The position numbers were made by a program, and so were the translations under genes. From positions 1,364,001-1,428,000 of the forward strand of contig NZ_CP168030.1 of the NCBI RefSeq assembly GCF_041529975.1: a stretch of DNA of 64,000 nt, read 5' to 3'. The notes under the pieces were generated by a model. That model saw nothing but the letters and a program-made list of their open reading frames with translations. It had not been told where the DNA came from and did not search any database. The DNA comes from Microbacterium maritypicum. Lineage in GTDB: Bacteria > Actinomycetota > Actinomycetes > Actinomycetales > Microbacteriaceae. This document shows, one piece after another, positions 22,309 through 29,781 of the stretch (position 1 is the stretch's first letter; every line of letters begins with the position of its first letter).

Positions 22309-23592
22309 TCAGCCCGCGAAGAACGACTGCGCGGTGCGCGTGAGGTCGTGCAGGTCCGAGACCCCGGCGAGCTCACGCGCGGAGTGCATCGAGAGGATCG
22401 GGATGCCGACGTCGACCGTGCGGATGCCGAGCCGTGTCGCGGTGATCGGGCCGATCGTCGATCCGCAGGGCACGCCGTTGTTCGACACGAACTCCTGGCC
22501 GGCCACACCGGCGCGCTCGCACCAGGCCGACCAGGATGCCGCGCCGACGGCATCCGTCGCGTACCTCTGGTTCGCGTTGATCTTCAGGATCGGACCGGAG
22601 CCGAGCACCGGCTGCACCACGGGGTCGTGCTTGGCCGCGTAGTTCGGGTGCACCGAGTGGCCGACGTCGCTCGACAGGCACCACGACGAGGCGTACGCCT
22701 GCCGACGTTCGGAGTCATCCGCCCCGAGCCCGGCGTACAGGCGCTCGAGCACGTCTTCGAGGAACGGGCCGGCCGCGCCGGAGCGCGACGCCGAGCCGAG
22801 CTCCTCGTGATCGAAGGCGGCGAGCACGGCGATCGGCCCACCGGCCGCCGGTTCGTGCGCGGCGAGTGCGACCACACCGGCATGCACCGAGGCGAGGTCG
22901 TCGAGGCGGCCGGAGGCGAAGAACGCGCTGTCCTTGCCGAAGACGGCTCCCCGCGCGGTGTCGGCGACCACGACGTCGTAGCCGCGGATGTCGGCGGCCG
23001 ACACATCGGCGGATGCGGCGAGCTCGGCGAGGATGTCCGCCTCGCTCGGGTCGCCGAGTCCCCACACCGGCTGCGTCTCGGTCTGCTTGTCGAGCGCGAG
23101 CCCGTTGTTGACGCCCCGGTCGAGGTGGATCGCGAGCTGGGGGAGGCGCAGCAGCGGCCCGGTGTCGGCGAGCACCACGCGGCCGTCCGCCAGCGCCAGG
23201 CGTCCGGCGAGGCGCAGCTCGCGGTCGAGCCAGGAGTTCAGCAGCGGGCCGCCGTAGACCTCGACGGCGGCCTGCAACCACCCGCGCGAACCCGTCGTCG
23301 GCTGCGGCTTGAGCTTGAAGCCGGGGGAGTCCGTGTGTGCGCCGAAGATCTGCACGGGCGTGGCGGCCGCGGCATCCGTCGGCACGACCCAGGCGATCGT
23401 GGCACCGTCGCGCACGACCACGTAGCGTCCACCCGCCTGGACGGGCCAGGCCTCCTCCTCGCGGAGCGGCGTGAAGCCGGCGTCTTCGAGGCGTCGGGCC
23501 ACCTCGGCCGCCGCGTGATAGCTCGACGGGGAGGCGGCGACGAAGTCGGCGAGGTCCTCGGCGTGGGCGAGTGCGACCGGGGTGACGGGCAT
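22309..23592 (-). CDS. M18 family aminopeptidase
   Basis: 427-aa metallo-aminopeptidase. Metal-binding motifs in order: FGAHTDSPGFKLKP (~residue 84), NNGLALDKQTE (~157), AAFDHEELGS with two catalytic Glu, and SSDVGHSVHPNYAAKHDPV. Length and motifs fit cytosolic dodecameric aspartyl/leucyl M18 aminopeptidases. ATG 23592 has AGGAAGG upstream; the longer reading frame is leader. Divergent to the riboswitch-controlled EamA gene. Confidence 0.93.
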   Translation of the reverse strand: MPVTPVALAHAEDLADFVAASPSSYHAAAEVARRLEDAGFTPLREEEAWPVQAGGRYVVVRDGATIAWVVPTDAAAATPVQIFGAHTDSPGFKLKPQPTTGSRGWLQAAVEVYGGPLLNSWLDRELRLAGRLALADGRVVLADTGPLLRLPQLAIHLDRGVNNGLALDKQTETQPVWGLGDPSEADILAELAASADVSAADIRGYDVVVADTARGAVFGKDSAFFASGRLDDLASVHAGVVALAAHEPAAGGPIAVLAAFDHEELGSASRSGAAGPFLEDVLERLYAGLGADDSERRQAYASSWCLSSDVGHSVHPNYAAKHDPVVQPVLGSGPILKINANQRYATDAVGAASWSAWCERAGVAGQEFVSNNGVPCGSTIGPITATRLGIRTVDVGIPILSMHSARELAGVSDLHDLTRTAQSFFAG

Positions 23593-23711
23593 GGCGGGCC
23601 TTCCTGGAGACGAGCGGTCCTTCGAGCGTAGCCGGGGTGATGCGCGGGTCCGCTTCCTGCCGCGGGCTGTCGTTTCCCGGCCGTTCATCCCGGAGGGTTA
23701 GGCTCGTCTCG

Positions 23712-23819
23712 ATAGCGCCTAGGGTTCCGGGGTCCACACCCGTCTGGTCCGAGCGGCGCCACGGTCCTCCTCCGTAGGAGGGCCGTCATCTGACAGGACA
23801 AAAGCCCGGAGGACCCTGT
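23712..23819 (+). promoter_or_regulatory. ykkC-class riboswitch (probably guanidine-I)
   Basis: Conserved ykkC blocks appear in order and spacing: GCGCC then CTAGGGTTCCG (23719-23729), CTGGTCCGAG (23744-23753), GGCGCC closing P1, ACGG and a variable hairpin (CCTCC…GGAGG), then ACAGGACAAAAGCCCGGAGGA with a closing CCTGT. This is the ykkC motif that senses guanidine, or in subtype 2 ppGpp, PRPP or nucleoside diphosphates. It precedes an EamA transporter; SD GGAAGGG (23841-23847) lies after it. An efflux-type gene favours guanidine (inference). Confidence 0.85.
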
Positions 23820-23854
23820 TCGTCGCGCCGTGCGCCGGACGGAAGGGTCTCGTC

Positions 23855-24718
23855 GTGTCCCCTCTCGCGTTCGTCCTCGTCTTCGGGGCGGCCATCGCCC
23901 ATGCCGCGTGGAACATCATCGCCCACGGCGTCAGCAGAGCGGGGTCGCCGTTCCTCTGGTGGGGCGCGGTCGGCAGCACGCTCGTGTGGATCGGCGTCGT
24001 GCCGTTCACAGGCGGTCTGGGAACGGATGACCTCGGCTCTTTCGCGCTGGGCGTGACCGTCTCGGCCGTGCTGCACGTGGCCTACATGACGGTGCTGCAG
24101 CGCGGCTACCGCGAGGGCAACCTCTCCACCGTGTACGCGACGGCACGGGGCACCGGGCCGTTCCTCTCGGTGATCGTCGCGGTGCTGTTGCTCGGGGAGC
24201 GGCCCTCCATCGTGGCGCTGATCGGGGTGGCGGCCGTGATCGTCGGCGTCGTGGCGATCGGCCTGGTCGATCGGGGGACCGGCACTGGCTCGCGGCGCAT
24301 CGATCCCGGCATCCTGTTCGGCCTGCTCACCGGGGTCGCGATCGCCGTCTACACGATCTGGGACGCGCACGCGGTGCGGACCTGGAGCCTTTCGCCCGTC
24401 GCGTTCATGGTCGGCACGAGCCTGCTGCAGGTGCCGTTCTACTCGTTCGCGGTGCGCCGTCGATGGGATGCCGTCTGGGCGCTCGGGCGCGCGCAGTGGC
24501 GGCGGATCCTCGTCTTCGGCATCCTGTCGCCGCTGTCGTACATCCTCGTGCTGACCGCGATCCAGATCGCCCCGGTGGCGCTGGTGGCGCCGCTGCGCGA
24601 GGTGAGCGTCGTGCTGGTGAGCCTGTTCGGGGTGTTCGCGCTGCGGGAGTCGCGTCCGGGCTGGCGGATCGCGGCTTCGCTCGTCGTGGTCGCGGGGATC
24701 GTCCTCCTCGCGGTCTGA
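23855..24718 (+). CDS. EamA/DMT family transporter under ykkC-class riboswitch
   Basis: 287-aa drug/metabolite transporter with 9-10 hydrophobic helices and two EamA repeats. GTG 23855 has GGAAGGG 7 nt upstream and follows the riboswitch directly. Typical guanidine-switch targets are SMR exporters; an EamA-type exporter in this position suggests a guanidinium or other cationic-metabolite efflux function (inference). Its stop abuts the convergent response-regulator gene. Confidence 0.9.
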   Translation: MSPLAFVLVFGAAIAHAAWNIIAHGVSRAGSPFLWWGAVGSTLVWIGVVPFTGGLGTDDLGSFALGVTVSAVLHVAYMTVLQRGYREGNLSTVYATARGTGPFLSVIVAVLLLGERPSIVALIGVAAVIVGVVAIGLVDRGTGTGSRRIDPGILFGLLTGVAIAVYTIWDAHAVRTWSLSPVAFMVGTSLLQVPFYSFAVRRRWDAVWALGRAQWRRILVFGILSPLSYILVLTAIQIAPVALVAPLREVSVVLVSLFGVFALRESRPGWRIAASLVVVAGIVLLAV

Positions 24719-25375
24719 TCAGCGGAAGCTGACGAGCCCGGCGTGCGCGGCGGTGACCAGGATCTGCACGCGGTCGCGCAGGTGCCACTTCGACATCATG
24801 CGTCCGAGGTGCGCCTTCACCGTCCCCTCCGAGACGATCAGCGCCTTCGCGATCTCGGCGTTGGACATGCCCTTCGCGAGGCAGTTCAGCACCTCGGTCT
24901 CGCGATCGGTGAGAGGTTCGAGGGCGTCGGCGTCCGCGGCGACGGGGGTGGAGTCGCGCACGTGCTTGATCAGCATCGACGCGATCCGCGGGGAGAGCGA
25001 GCTCGCGCCGCTGTGCACCTCGCGCACGCCCGTGACGATCTCTTCGGCGCTCGAGTCCTTGAGGAGGTATCCGGAGGCGCCGGCGCTGAGCATGGGGAGC
25101 ACCGTGTCGCTGCCGTCGAGCGTGGTGACCGCGAGCACGCGCACGTGCGGCCAGCGTTCGGCGATCACTCCGGTGGCTTCGATGCCGTCCATCTCGGGCA
25201 TCTGCACGTCCATCATCACGACGTCGGGCTGCTCGCGTTCGACCGTGGCGATCGCTTCCACGCCGTCCTCCGCCTGGGCGATCACGGTGATCTCGGGGTC
25301 GCGGGAGACGAAGTGCGACAGCGCCGAGCGGACCAGGGGATCGTCATCGACGATCACGACACGGATTTCCTGCAT
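24719..25375 (-). CDS. NarL/LuxR-family response regulator
   Basis: 218-aa two-component regulator: receiver domain with phospho-acceptor Asp56 (VVMMDVQMPEMDG), acidic pocket DDD near residue 10, Thr and Lys switch residues (AVTTLDG, YLLKDSS), then a LuxR-type helix-turn-helix (LTDRETEVLNCLAKGMSNAEIAKALIVSEGTVKAHL, residues ~155-190). Transcribed divergently from the histidine kinase at 25602 and likely its partner, since they share a 226-bp control region holding the 15-codon gene. Confidence 0.93.
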   Translation of the reverse strand: MQEIRVVIVDDDPLVRSALSHFVSRDPEITVIAQAEDGVEAIATVEREQPDVVMMDVQMPEMDGIEATGVIAERWPHVRVLAVTTLDGSDTVLPMLSAGASGYLLKDSSAEEIVTGVREVHSGASSLSPRIASMLIKHVRDSTPVAADADALEPLTDRETEVLNCLAKGMSNAEIAKALIVSEGTVKAHLGRMMSKWHLRDRVQILVTAAHAGLVSFR

Positions 25376-25415
25376 GGGGGAAGCCTAACGGCGCGGGCGA
25401 CGGGCGATGGCGATG

Positions 25416-25442
25416 TAGACCTTTGGCTAAAAACCTCTAGAC
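25416..25442. promoter_or_regulatory. TAGAC direct repeats in the kinase/regulator intergenic region
   Basis: TAGAC at 25416-25420 and 25438-25442, exactly 22 bp apart (two helical turns), 41 bp and more upstream of the regulator start and ~85 bp upstream of the peptide gene. A third TAGAC lies within a CCTAGAC-GAAA-GTCTAGG hairpin downstream of the kinase (26790-26807). Candidate binding sites for the response regulator. Confidence 0.4.
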
Positions 25443-25524
25443 GAGAGACAGATGTGCGCTCCGCGATTCGCCGAGAAGATGAATACAGACATCGACGAAC
25501 GACTACAAAATGGAGGTGAACGTT

Positions 25525-25572
25525 ATGACTTTCTGGCAGCAGGTTGGCAAGTTCTTTGGTCTCCACAACTAA
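25525..25572 (+). CDS. 15-residue amphipathic peptide (candidate signalling or toxin peptide)
   Basis: Reading frame of 15 codons encoding MTFWQQVGKFFGLHN with a textbook Shine-Dalgarno GGAGGTGA (25512-25519) 5 nt before ATG 25525. Hydrophobic residues F3, W4, V7, F10, F11, L13 fall on one face of a helix with Q5, Q6, K9, N15 opposite. It ends 29 bp before the histidine kinase ATG on the same strand. Such a strong SD on so short an ORF in front of a membrane-embedded sensor suggests a peptide cue for, or effector of, the two-component system (inference). A longer overlapping frame (25479-25577) has a poor SD. Confidence 0.65.
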   Translation: MTFWQQVGKFFGLHN

Positions 25573-25601
25573 TCTAGTTGGCAAATAGGAGATAGTGAAG
25601 C

Positions 25602-26747
25602 ATGGCCTTTGACCACTCGACCCGGGAAACAGCGGATACGCTCCGCCTGAACCGAGGAGAGAAGCTCAGCGCGATCGAGCGGATCATCGTTCTGGTGATC
25701 GTTTCGATCACCATCGCCGCAGACGTCATCGGCTTCTTCACCACACCGGGTGTCAACCCGGTCGCGCTTCTGGTCAGCGTCGCCTCGACGGCGTCGTTCG
25801 CTCTCTATCTCTGGAAGCCGCTCATAGCGACATGCGCCCTCGGCGTCGTGTTCGCCGTCTCATTCATCCCCGGATCGGAACTCCAAGTCTTGACCGCCGC
25901 CGCAGTTGCGGCCGGCCTGGTCATGCGACTGGGGTGGACCTCGCTGATCCTTTCCTACACCGGCGGTTTTCTGGTCGCCGCGGCGCTCGTTCCGTTCGCC
26001 GCCGCACCAGGCGTGATCGTCAACATCGGCCTCTATCTCGTCTTCGCCACTGTGGCTGGAGCTGTCGGGTTCGCCCTGCGGCTCGCTTTCGCCCGTGGCA
26101 GCCGCCTCGAACGTGAACTCGAGGCGCGCGCCGAGCAGGAGCGCCAAGCCGTACTCGCCGAGCGACGCTGGATCGCCGGTGAGCTGCACGACAGCATCGC
26201 GCACCACCTCACGGTGGTCGCACTGCACGTGCAGATGCTCGAAGACCCCCAGACGAGTTCCGATTCGCAGGAGGCGATCCGAGTCGCCGCGCGCAAGGCG
26301 ATGACCGATCTCCGCTTCGTGATCGAACTCGCCGACGACGGTCCGCAGTCGTCGAGCGTGCAGACGGGCGACCTCGCCGCCGCGATCGACGAAGCGGCGG
26401 AGGAGTTCGAAGCCGCCGGCCACTCCGTCGCCCGAGAGGGTGATCCGCAGGACGAGCGGATCCCGAGAGCCGTCGAGATCGTCCTCGCGCGCATCACGCG
26501 TGAATCCGCCACGAACATCCTCAAATACGCCGGCCCCGGCGAGGTGCAGATCACCCTCGCCGTGGACGATGAGGTCGCTTTCCTCACGTTGCGCAGCCCC
26601 CTTCCGACCACGCCGCGCCGCGAGCTCTCGTCGAGCCGCACGGGCCTCGGGCGGATGGCGGAGCGGGTCATGGGCGCGAGCGGTGAGTTCAGCGCCGGCG
26701 AAGTCGACGGATTCTGGGTCGTGTCGGCCCGACTTCCGGTCGTCTGA
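25602..26747 (+). CDS. Membrane sensor histidine kinase (HisKA_3 type)
   Basis: 381-aa kinase: five or so transmembrane helices in residues ~25-160 with very short loops and no extracytoplasmic sensor domain, then dimerization helix with phospho-acceptor His196 in RRWIAGELHDSIAHHLTVV, and a compact HATPase. The N box is RESATNILKYA (~residue 300) but the D-x-G-x-G G1 box is replaced by LTLRSPLPTTP, an unusual ATP-lid region; TGLGRMAERVM matches G2. AGGAG lies 10 nt before ATG 25602. The signal may enter within the membrane, fitting an amphipathic peptide ligand. Confidence 0.9.
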   Translation: MAFDHSTRETADTLRLNRGEKLSAIERIIVLVIVSITIAADVIGFFTTPGVNPVALLVSVASTASFALYLWKPLIATCALGVVFAVSFIPGSELQVLTAAAVAAGLVMRLGWTSLILSYTGGFLVAAALVPFAAAPGVIVNIGLYLVFATVAGAVGFALRLAFARGSRLERELEARAEQERQAVLAERRWIAGELHDSIAHHLTVVALHVQMLEDPQTSSDSQEAIRVAARKAMTDLRFVIELADDGPQSSSVQTGDLAAAIDEAAEEFEAAGHSVAREGDPQDERIPRAVEIVLARITRESATNILKYAGPGEVQITLAVDDEVAFLTLRSPLPTTPRRELSSSRTGLGRMAERVMGASGEFSAGEVDGFWVVSARLPVV

Positions 26748-26998
26748 TGCTCTAGAGTGTGGAGGCACCCTTTCCGCGATCCGCGAGAACCTAGACGAAA
26801 GTCTAGGGAAGTCTCGACGTTCGACAGTGTGGAACGGGTTGCGCGCAGCCGTATCCTGAAGGCTCCCCAGATAAAGCGTCCCCAGCGCTGCGATCGCGGG
26901 CGCGGTCTTTCTGGCTTCTGAAAAACTTGCGCGCTCGCGATCGCCTTCTGCGTTAACGGCCCGTTTCTCCGGCCTCCGAGCAGGGCTTACCCGCTTCG
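26748..26998. other. Structured non-coding stretch downstream of the kinase
   Basis: 251 bp between convergent genes without a supported ORF. It holds CCTAGAC-GAAA-GTCTAGG (26790-26807), a 7-bp hairpin capped by a GNRA tetraloop, and a long stem: GCGATCGCGGGCGCG (26890-26904) pairing 14/15 with 26930-26944 around a 25-nt loop. These may be terminators, or the region may encode a small RNA. Confidence 0.45.
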
Positions 26999-27742
26999 CT
27001 AACCGCCGACCGCGCGCATGTAATGCCCGTCCGTGGAGATGCCGGATGCGGCGACCGTGAAGCGCACGACCTCGCTCAGGTAACGGTCCTCCGAGGCCTC
27101 GAAGATCCGACCCTCCGCGTCACGGGACGTGCGGGTCAGCCGCAGGATGGGCGTGCCGCGCGGGACACGCAGCAGAGCGGCATCCTGATCATCGGCGGCC
27201 ACCGCATCGATCACATGCTGCAGGGTCACGATCGGATGACCGACCGACGACAGGTGCTCGGTGATCGACACCTGGTCGAGATCGACATCGAACAGAGGTC
27301 GGCCCGCGGCCTCGGTGTAGTTGAGGCGCTCGAGCATGGTCGGGCGCCCGTCGAGCAGGCGCAGCCGCACAACGCTGACGATCGTGTCGCTCGGGTCCAC
27401 CTCGAGTGCCGCCGCCAAGTCGCCGGCACGGCGCAGGCTCAGCTCCTGCGTCTCAGCCCCGGGGGAGACGCCCAGCTCGCGGGCCCAGCGCGTGAACGGC
27501 ACCGACACGTCCACCGCCTGGTTCGCCTTGCGGGCGACGACCCTGGCCGGCCGGCCGCGGCTGGTCTCGATCAGGCCCTCACCGCGCAGCGCCGCCAGCG
27601 CGTTGCGGATCGGGCCGCGGGACGTATGCCATCTCTCGGCGAGCTCCGCCTCGGTCGGGACGTCGTCGCCAGGACGCAGTCCGCCGGCAGCGATCTGCGC
27701 GCGGAGGTCGTCGGCGATCTGGGTGTACACAGCTTCAGCCAC
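26999..27742 (-). CDS. GntR-family (HutC/UTRA) regulator of the phosphonate operon
   Basis: 247-aa GntR regulator: winged helix Y-x-Q-I-A-D-D-L-R-A-Q-I…LRPGDDVPTEAELAERWHTSRGPIRNALAALRGEGLIE (residues 5-65) and UTRA effector domain (VVRLRLLDGRPTMLERLNY, ASEDRYLSEVVRFTV). GTG 27742 start; TAATGT sits about 6 nt upstream as a potential -10, so the mRNA may be leaderless. Divergent from phnD, it is most likely a PhnF-like repressor of phosphonate genes. Confidence 0.9.
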   Translation of the reverse strand: MAEAVYTQIADDLRAQIAAGGLRPGDDVPTEAELAERWHTSRGPIRNALAALRGEGLIETSRGRPARVVARKANQAVDVSVPFTRWARELGVSPGAETQELSLRRAGDLAAALEVDPSDTIVSVVRLRLLDGRPTMLERLNYTEAAGRPLFDVDLDQVSITEHLSSVGHPIVTLQHVIDAVAADDQDAALLRVPRGTPILRLTRTSRDAEGRIFEASEDRYLSEVVRFTVAASGISTDGHYMRAVGG

Positions 27743-27743
27743 A

Positions 27744-27849
27744 TAGGTACATTACTTGGTCAGGCCGGAGCGCGCGAGCACGTTTTTGGAGTGTTCATCC
27801 AGAAGAATGCTCGGTAAACGAGGCCTGAACAAATCCGAGTTAGGTACAT
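27744..27849. promoter_or_regulatory. Divergent promoter region with TAGGTACAT direct repeats
   Basis: The 9-mer TAGGTACAT occurs at 27744-27752, next to the GntR start, and at 27841-27849, about 62 nt upstream of phnD. Spacing is 97 bp. They are candidate half-sites for the GntR regulator, allowing it to repress itself and the phn operon. No other common element was visible by eye. Confidence 0.45.
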
Positions 27850-27911
27850 ATCTCGGCGCGGCACCTGCGAGAGTCTTCCGTGGATCACCCCTCACACCCT
27901 GAAAGGCCCTC

Positions 27912-28841
27912 ATGAAGCTTCGCGCTCTCCCCGCCCTCGCCGGCGTCGCGCTCCTCGCCCTCGGCCTCGCCGCCTGCTCCGGCTCCGCCGAGGCCACCGG
28001 CACTCCCGGCGCCGACGAATCGTCCGCTGCGAGCGGCTTCGCGGTCGACGAGAACACCCTCGTCTTCGGCGTCGTCCCCGACTCGGTCGACACCGAGACG
28101 AACTACCAGCCGCTCATGGACTACATCGCCGACCTCACCGGCAAGACCGTCGAATACCACGAGTCCACCGACTACGCGGCGCTCATCGAGGCCGCCGTCG
28201 CCGGCAAGGTCGACGTCGCCTCGTTCTCCGGCTTCACCTACGTCACCGCCACCAACAACGGTGCCAAGCTCACCCCCATCTCCTCCATCGTCACGGACGA
28301 GGGCCAGGAGCCCGGCTACTACTCGCAGGCGATCGTCCCCGTCGACAGCGACATCAAGAGCCTCGAGGACTTCCAGGGCAAGAAGGTCTGCTTCGTGGAC
28401 CCGTCTTCGACCTCGGGCTACCTGTTCCCGTCGTACAACCTGATCGAGGCCGGCATCGACCCGAAGACCGACATCACTCCGGTCTTCGCCGGCAAGCACG
28501 ATGTGAGCGTGACCAAGGTCGGCGAGGGCGTCGAGTGCGAGGTCGGCTTCGCCGAGGACTCCGAGGTCGAGAAGTCGGACAAGGTCAAGGTCGTCGCCGA
28601 GACGATGGTCCCCGGCGCCCCGCTCGTGTACTCGTCGACGCTTCCGGAGGAGGTCTCGAAGCAGCTCGTCGACGGACTCTCCGAGGTCACGATCGACGAC
28701 ATCATCGCCGCCGGCATCGACAGCGCCGACAGCGACTCCTTCCGCAGCGTCTTCTACGCCACGAAGCCGGTCGACGACGCCTACTACGACCTGATCCGCG
28801 ACATCTGCAAGGAGACCGAAGCGGAGCAGTGCCAGGGCTGA
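27912..28841 (+). CDS. phnD: Phosphonate ABC transporter substrate-binding lipoprotein
   Basis: 309-aa lipoprotein; signal peptide with lipobox LAAC and lipidated Cys22, then a PhnD-type binding domain: LVFGVVPDSVDTETNYQPLMDYIADLTGK, ESTDYAALIEAAVAGKVDVASFSGFTYV and PSSTSGYLFPSYNL, whose Ser/Thr/Tyr residues hold the phosphonate group in the family. First gene of the phn operon, with PhnC beginning 109 bp later. GAAAGG precedes the ATG. Likely binds phosphonate or AEP at the outer membrane face. Confidence 0.93.
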   Translation: MKLRALPALAGVALLALGLAACSGSAEATGTPGADESSAASGFAVDENTLVFGVVPDSVDTETNYQPLMDYIADLTGKTVEYHESTDYAALIEAAVAGKVDVASFSGFTYVTATNNGAKLTPISSIVTDEGQEPGYYSQAIVPVDSDIKSLEDFQGKKVCFVDPSSTSGYLFPSYNLIEAGIDPKTDITPVFAGKHDVSVTKVGEGVECEVGFAEDSEVEKSDKVKVVAETMVPGAPLVYSSTLPEEVSKQLVDGLSEVTIDDIIAAGIDSADSDSFRSVFYATKPVDDAYYDLIRDICKETEAEQCQG

Positions 28842-28950
28842 GCCCGGCCTGACCCCTTCGTCTCACCCGGTGCCCTCCGCCTCGTCCGCCCCGCGCGGCG
28901 AGCCGGAGGGCCCCACCGCAGGACACACACCACATCACAGGAGCTCCGAC

Positions 28951-29781
28951 ATGACCGCCTCGGCATCCGACGCCCTCATCCGTCTCGACGGCGTGACGAA
29001 GACCTTCGGCACGACCACTGCCCTGAAGGGTGCCTCGCTCGAGGTCTCCCGCGGCGAGATCGTCGTTCTCCTCGGCCTCTCCGGCTCGGGGAAGTCGACC
29101 CTGCTGCGCCACCTCGACGGGCTCGAGGTCCCCACCGCAGGTTCGGTGGAGGTGCTCGGCTCCCAGGTTCCCTCGCTGAAGGGCCGGGCGCTCCGCGGCC
29201 TCCGCAGCCGCGTCGGGTTCATCTTCCAGCAGTTCGAGCTCGTGCCCTCGCTCACCGTGCTCGAGAACGTGCTCACCGGCTCGCTGTCGGGTGTGCGCGG
29301 ACCGCGCCTCGGGCTCTGGGGCTACTCGCGGGCCGCCAAGCTCACCGCGCTCGAGCACCTCGACCGCGTGGGTCTGCTCGACCGCGCCTACCAGCGCAGC
29401 GACACCCTCTCGGGCGGACAGCAACAGCGTGTGGCCATCGCCCGCGCCCTCATGCAGAAGCCCGACATCCTGCTCGCCGACGAGCCGGTCGCCTCGCTCG
29501 ACCCGGAATCGAGCGAGCAGGTCATGGCACTGATCCGCGAGATCGCCGCCGACGAAGGACTCACGGTCGTGTGCAGCCTGCACCAGGTCGACCTGGCGAT
29601 CAGCTGGGCCGACCGCATCGTCGGGCTCCGCCACGGCGAGGTCGTGCTCGACACCCCCACCACCGACCTCACCAAGGCCGAGGTCATGGAGATCTACGGC
29701 CGCGTCGCGACCACCACCGCCGAGATCCGGGCCGTGCAGGAAGAGCTCGTCGTGGCGGCCGCACAGGTGGCGGCATCATGA
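28951..29781 (+). CDS. phnC: Phosphonate ABC transporter ATPase
   Basis: 276-aa ABC ATPase: Walker A GLSGSGKST, Q-loop FIFQQFELVPSLTV, signature LSGGQQQRVAIARAL, Walker B ILLADEPVASLDP, and H-loop LHQVDLA. The ATG at 28951 has CAGGAG upstream; the upstream in-frame residues are leader. It overlaps phnE by ATGA. Closest family is PhnC/PhnL-like importers. Confidence 0.94.
   Translation: MTASASDALIRLDGVTKTFGTTTALKGASLEVSRGEIVVLLGLSGSGKSTLLRHLDGLEVPTAGSVEVLGSQVPSLKGRALRGLRSRVGFIFQQFELVPSLTVLENVLTGSLSGVRGPRLGLWGYSRAAKLTALEHLDRVGLLDRAYQRSDTLSGGQQQRVAIARALMQKPDILLADEPVASLDPESSEQVMALIREIAADEGLTVVCSLHQVDLAISWADRIVGLRHGEVVLDTPTTDLTKAEVMEIYGRVATTTAEIRAVQEELVVAAAQVAAS

Noticed and set aside
23712..23819. 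Plain attenuator or T-box leader
   Set aside because: No tRNA-binding T-box sequence or leader peptide; the conserved ykkC blocks explain the region better.
25479..25577. 32-aa frame overlapping the 15-aa peptide gene
   Set aside because: Its start codon has only GAGAAG directly adjoining and the sequence is not amphipathic or otherwise notable; the 15-aa frame has the ideal Shine-Dalgarno.
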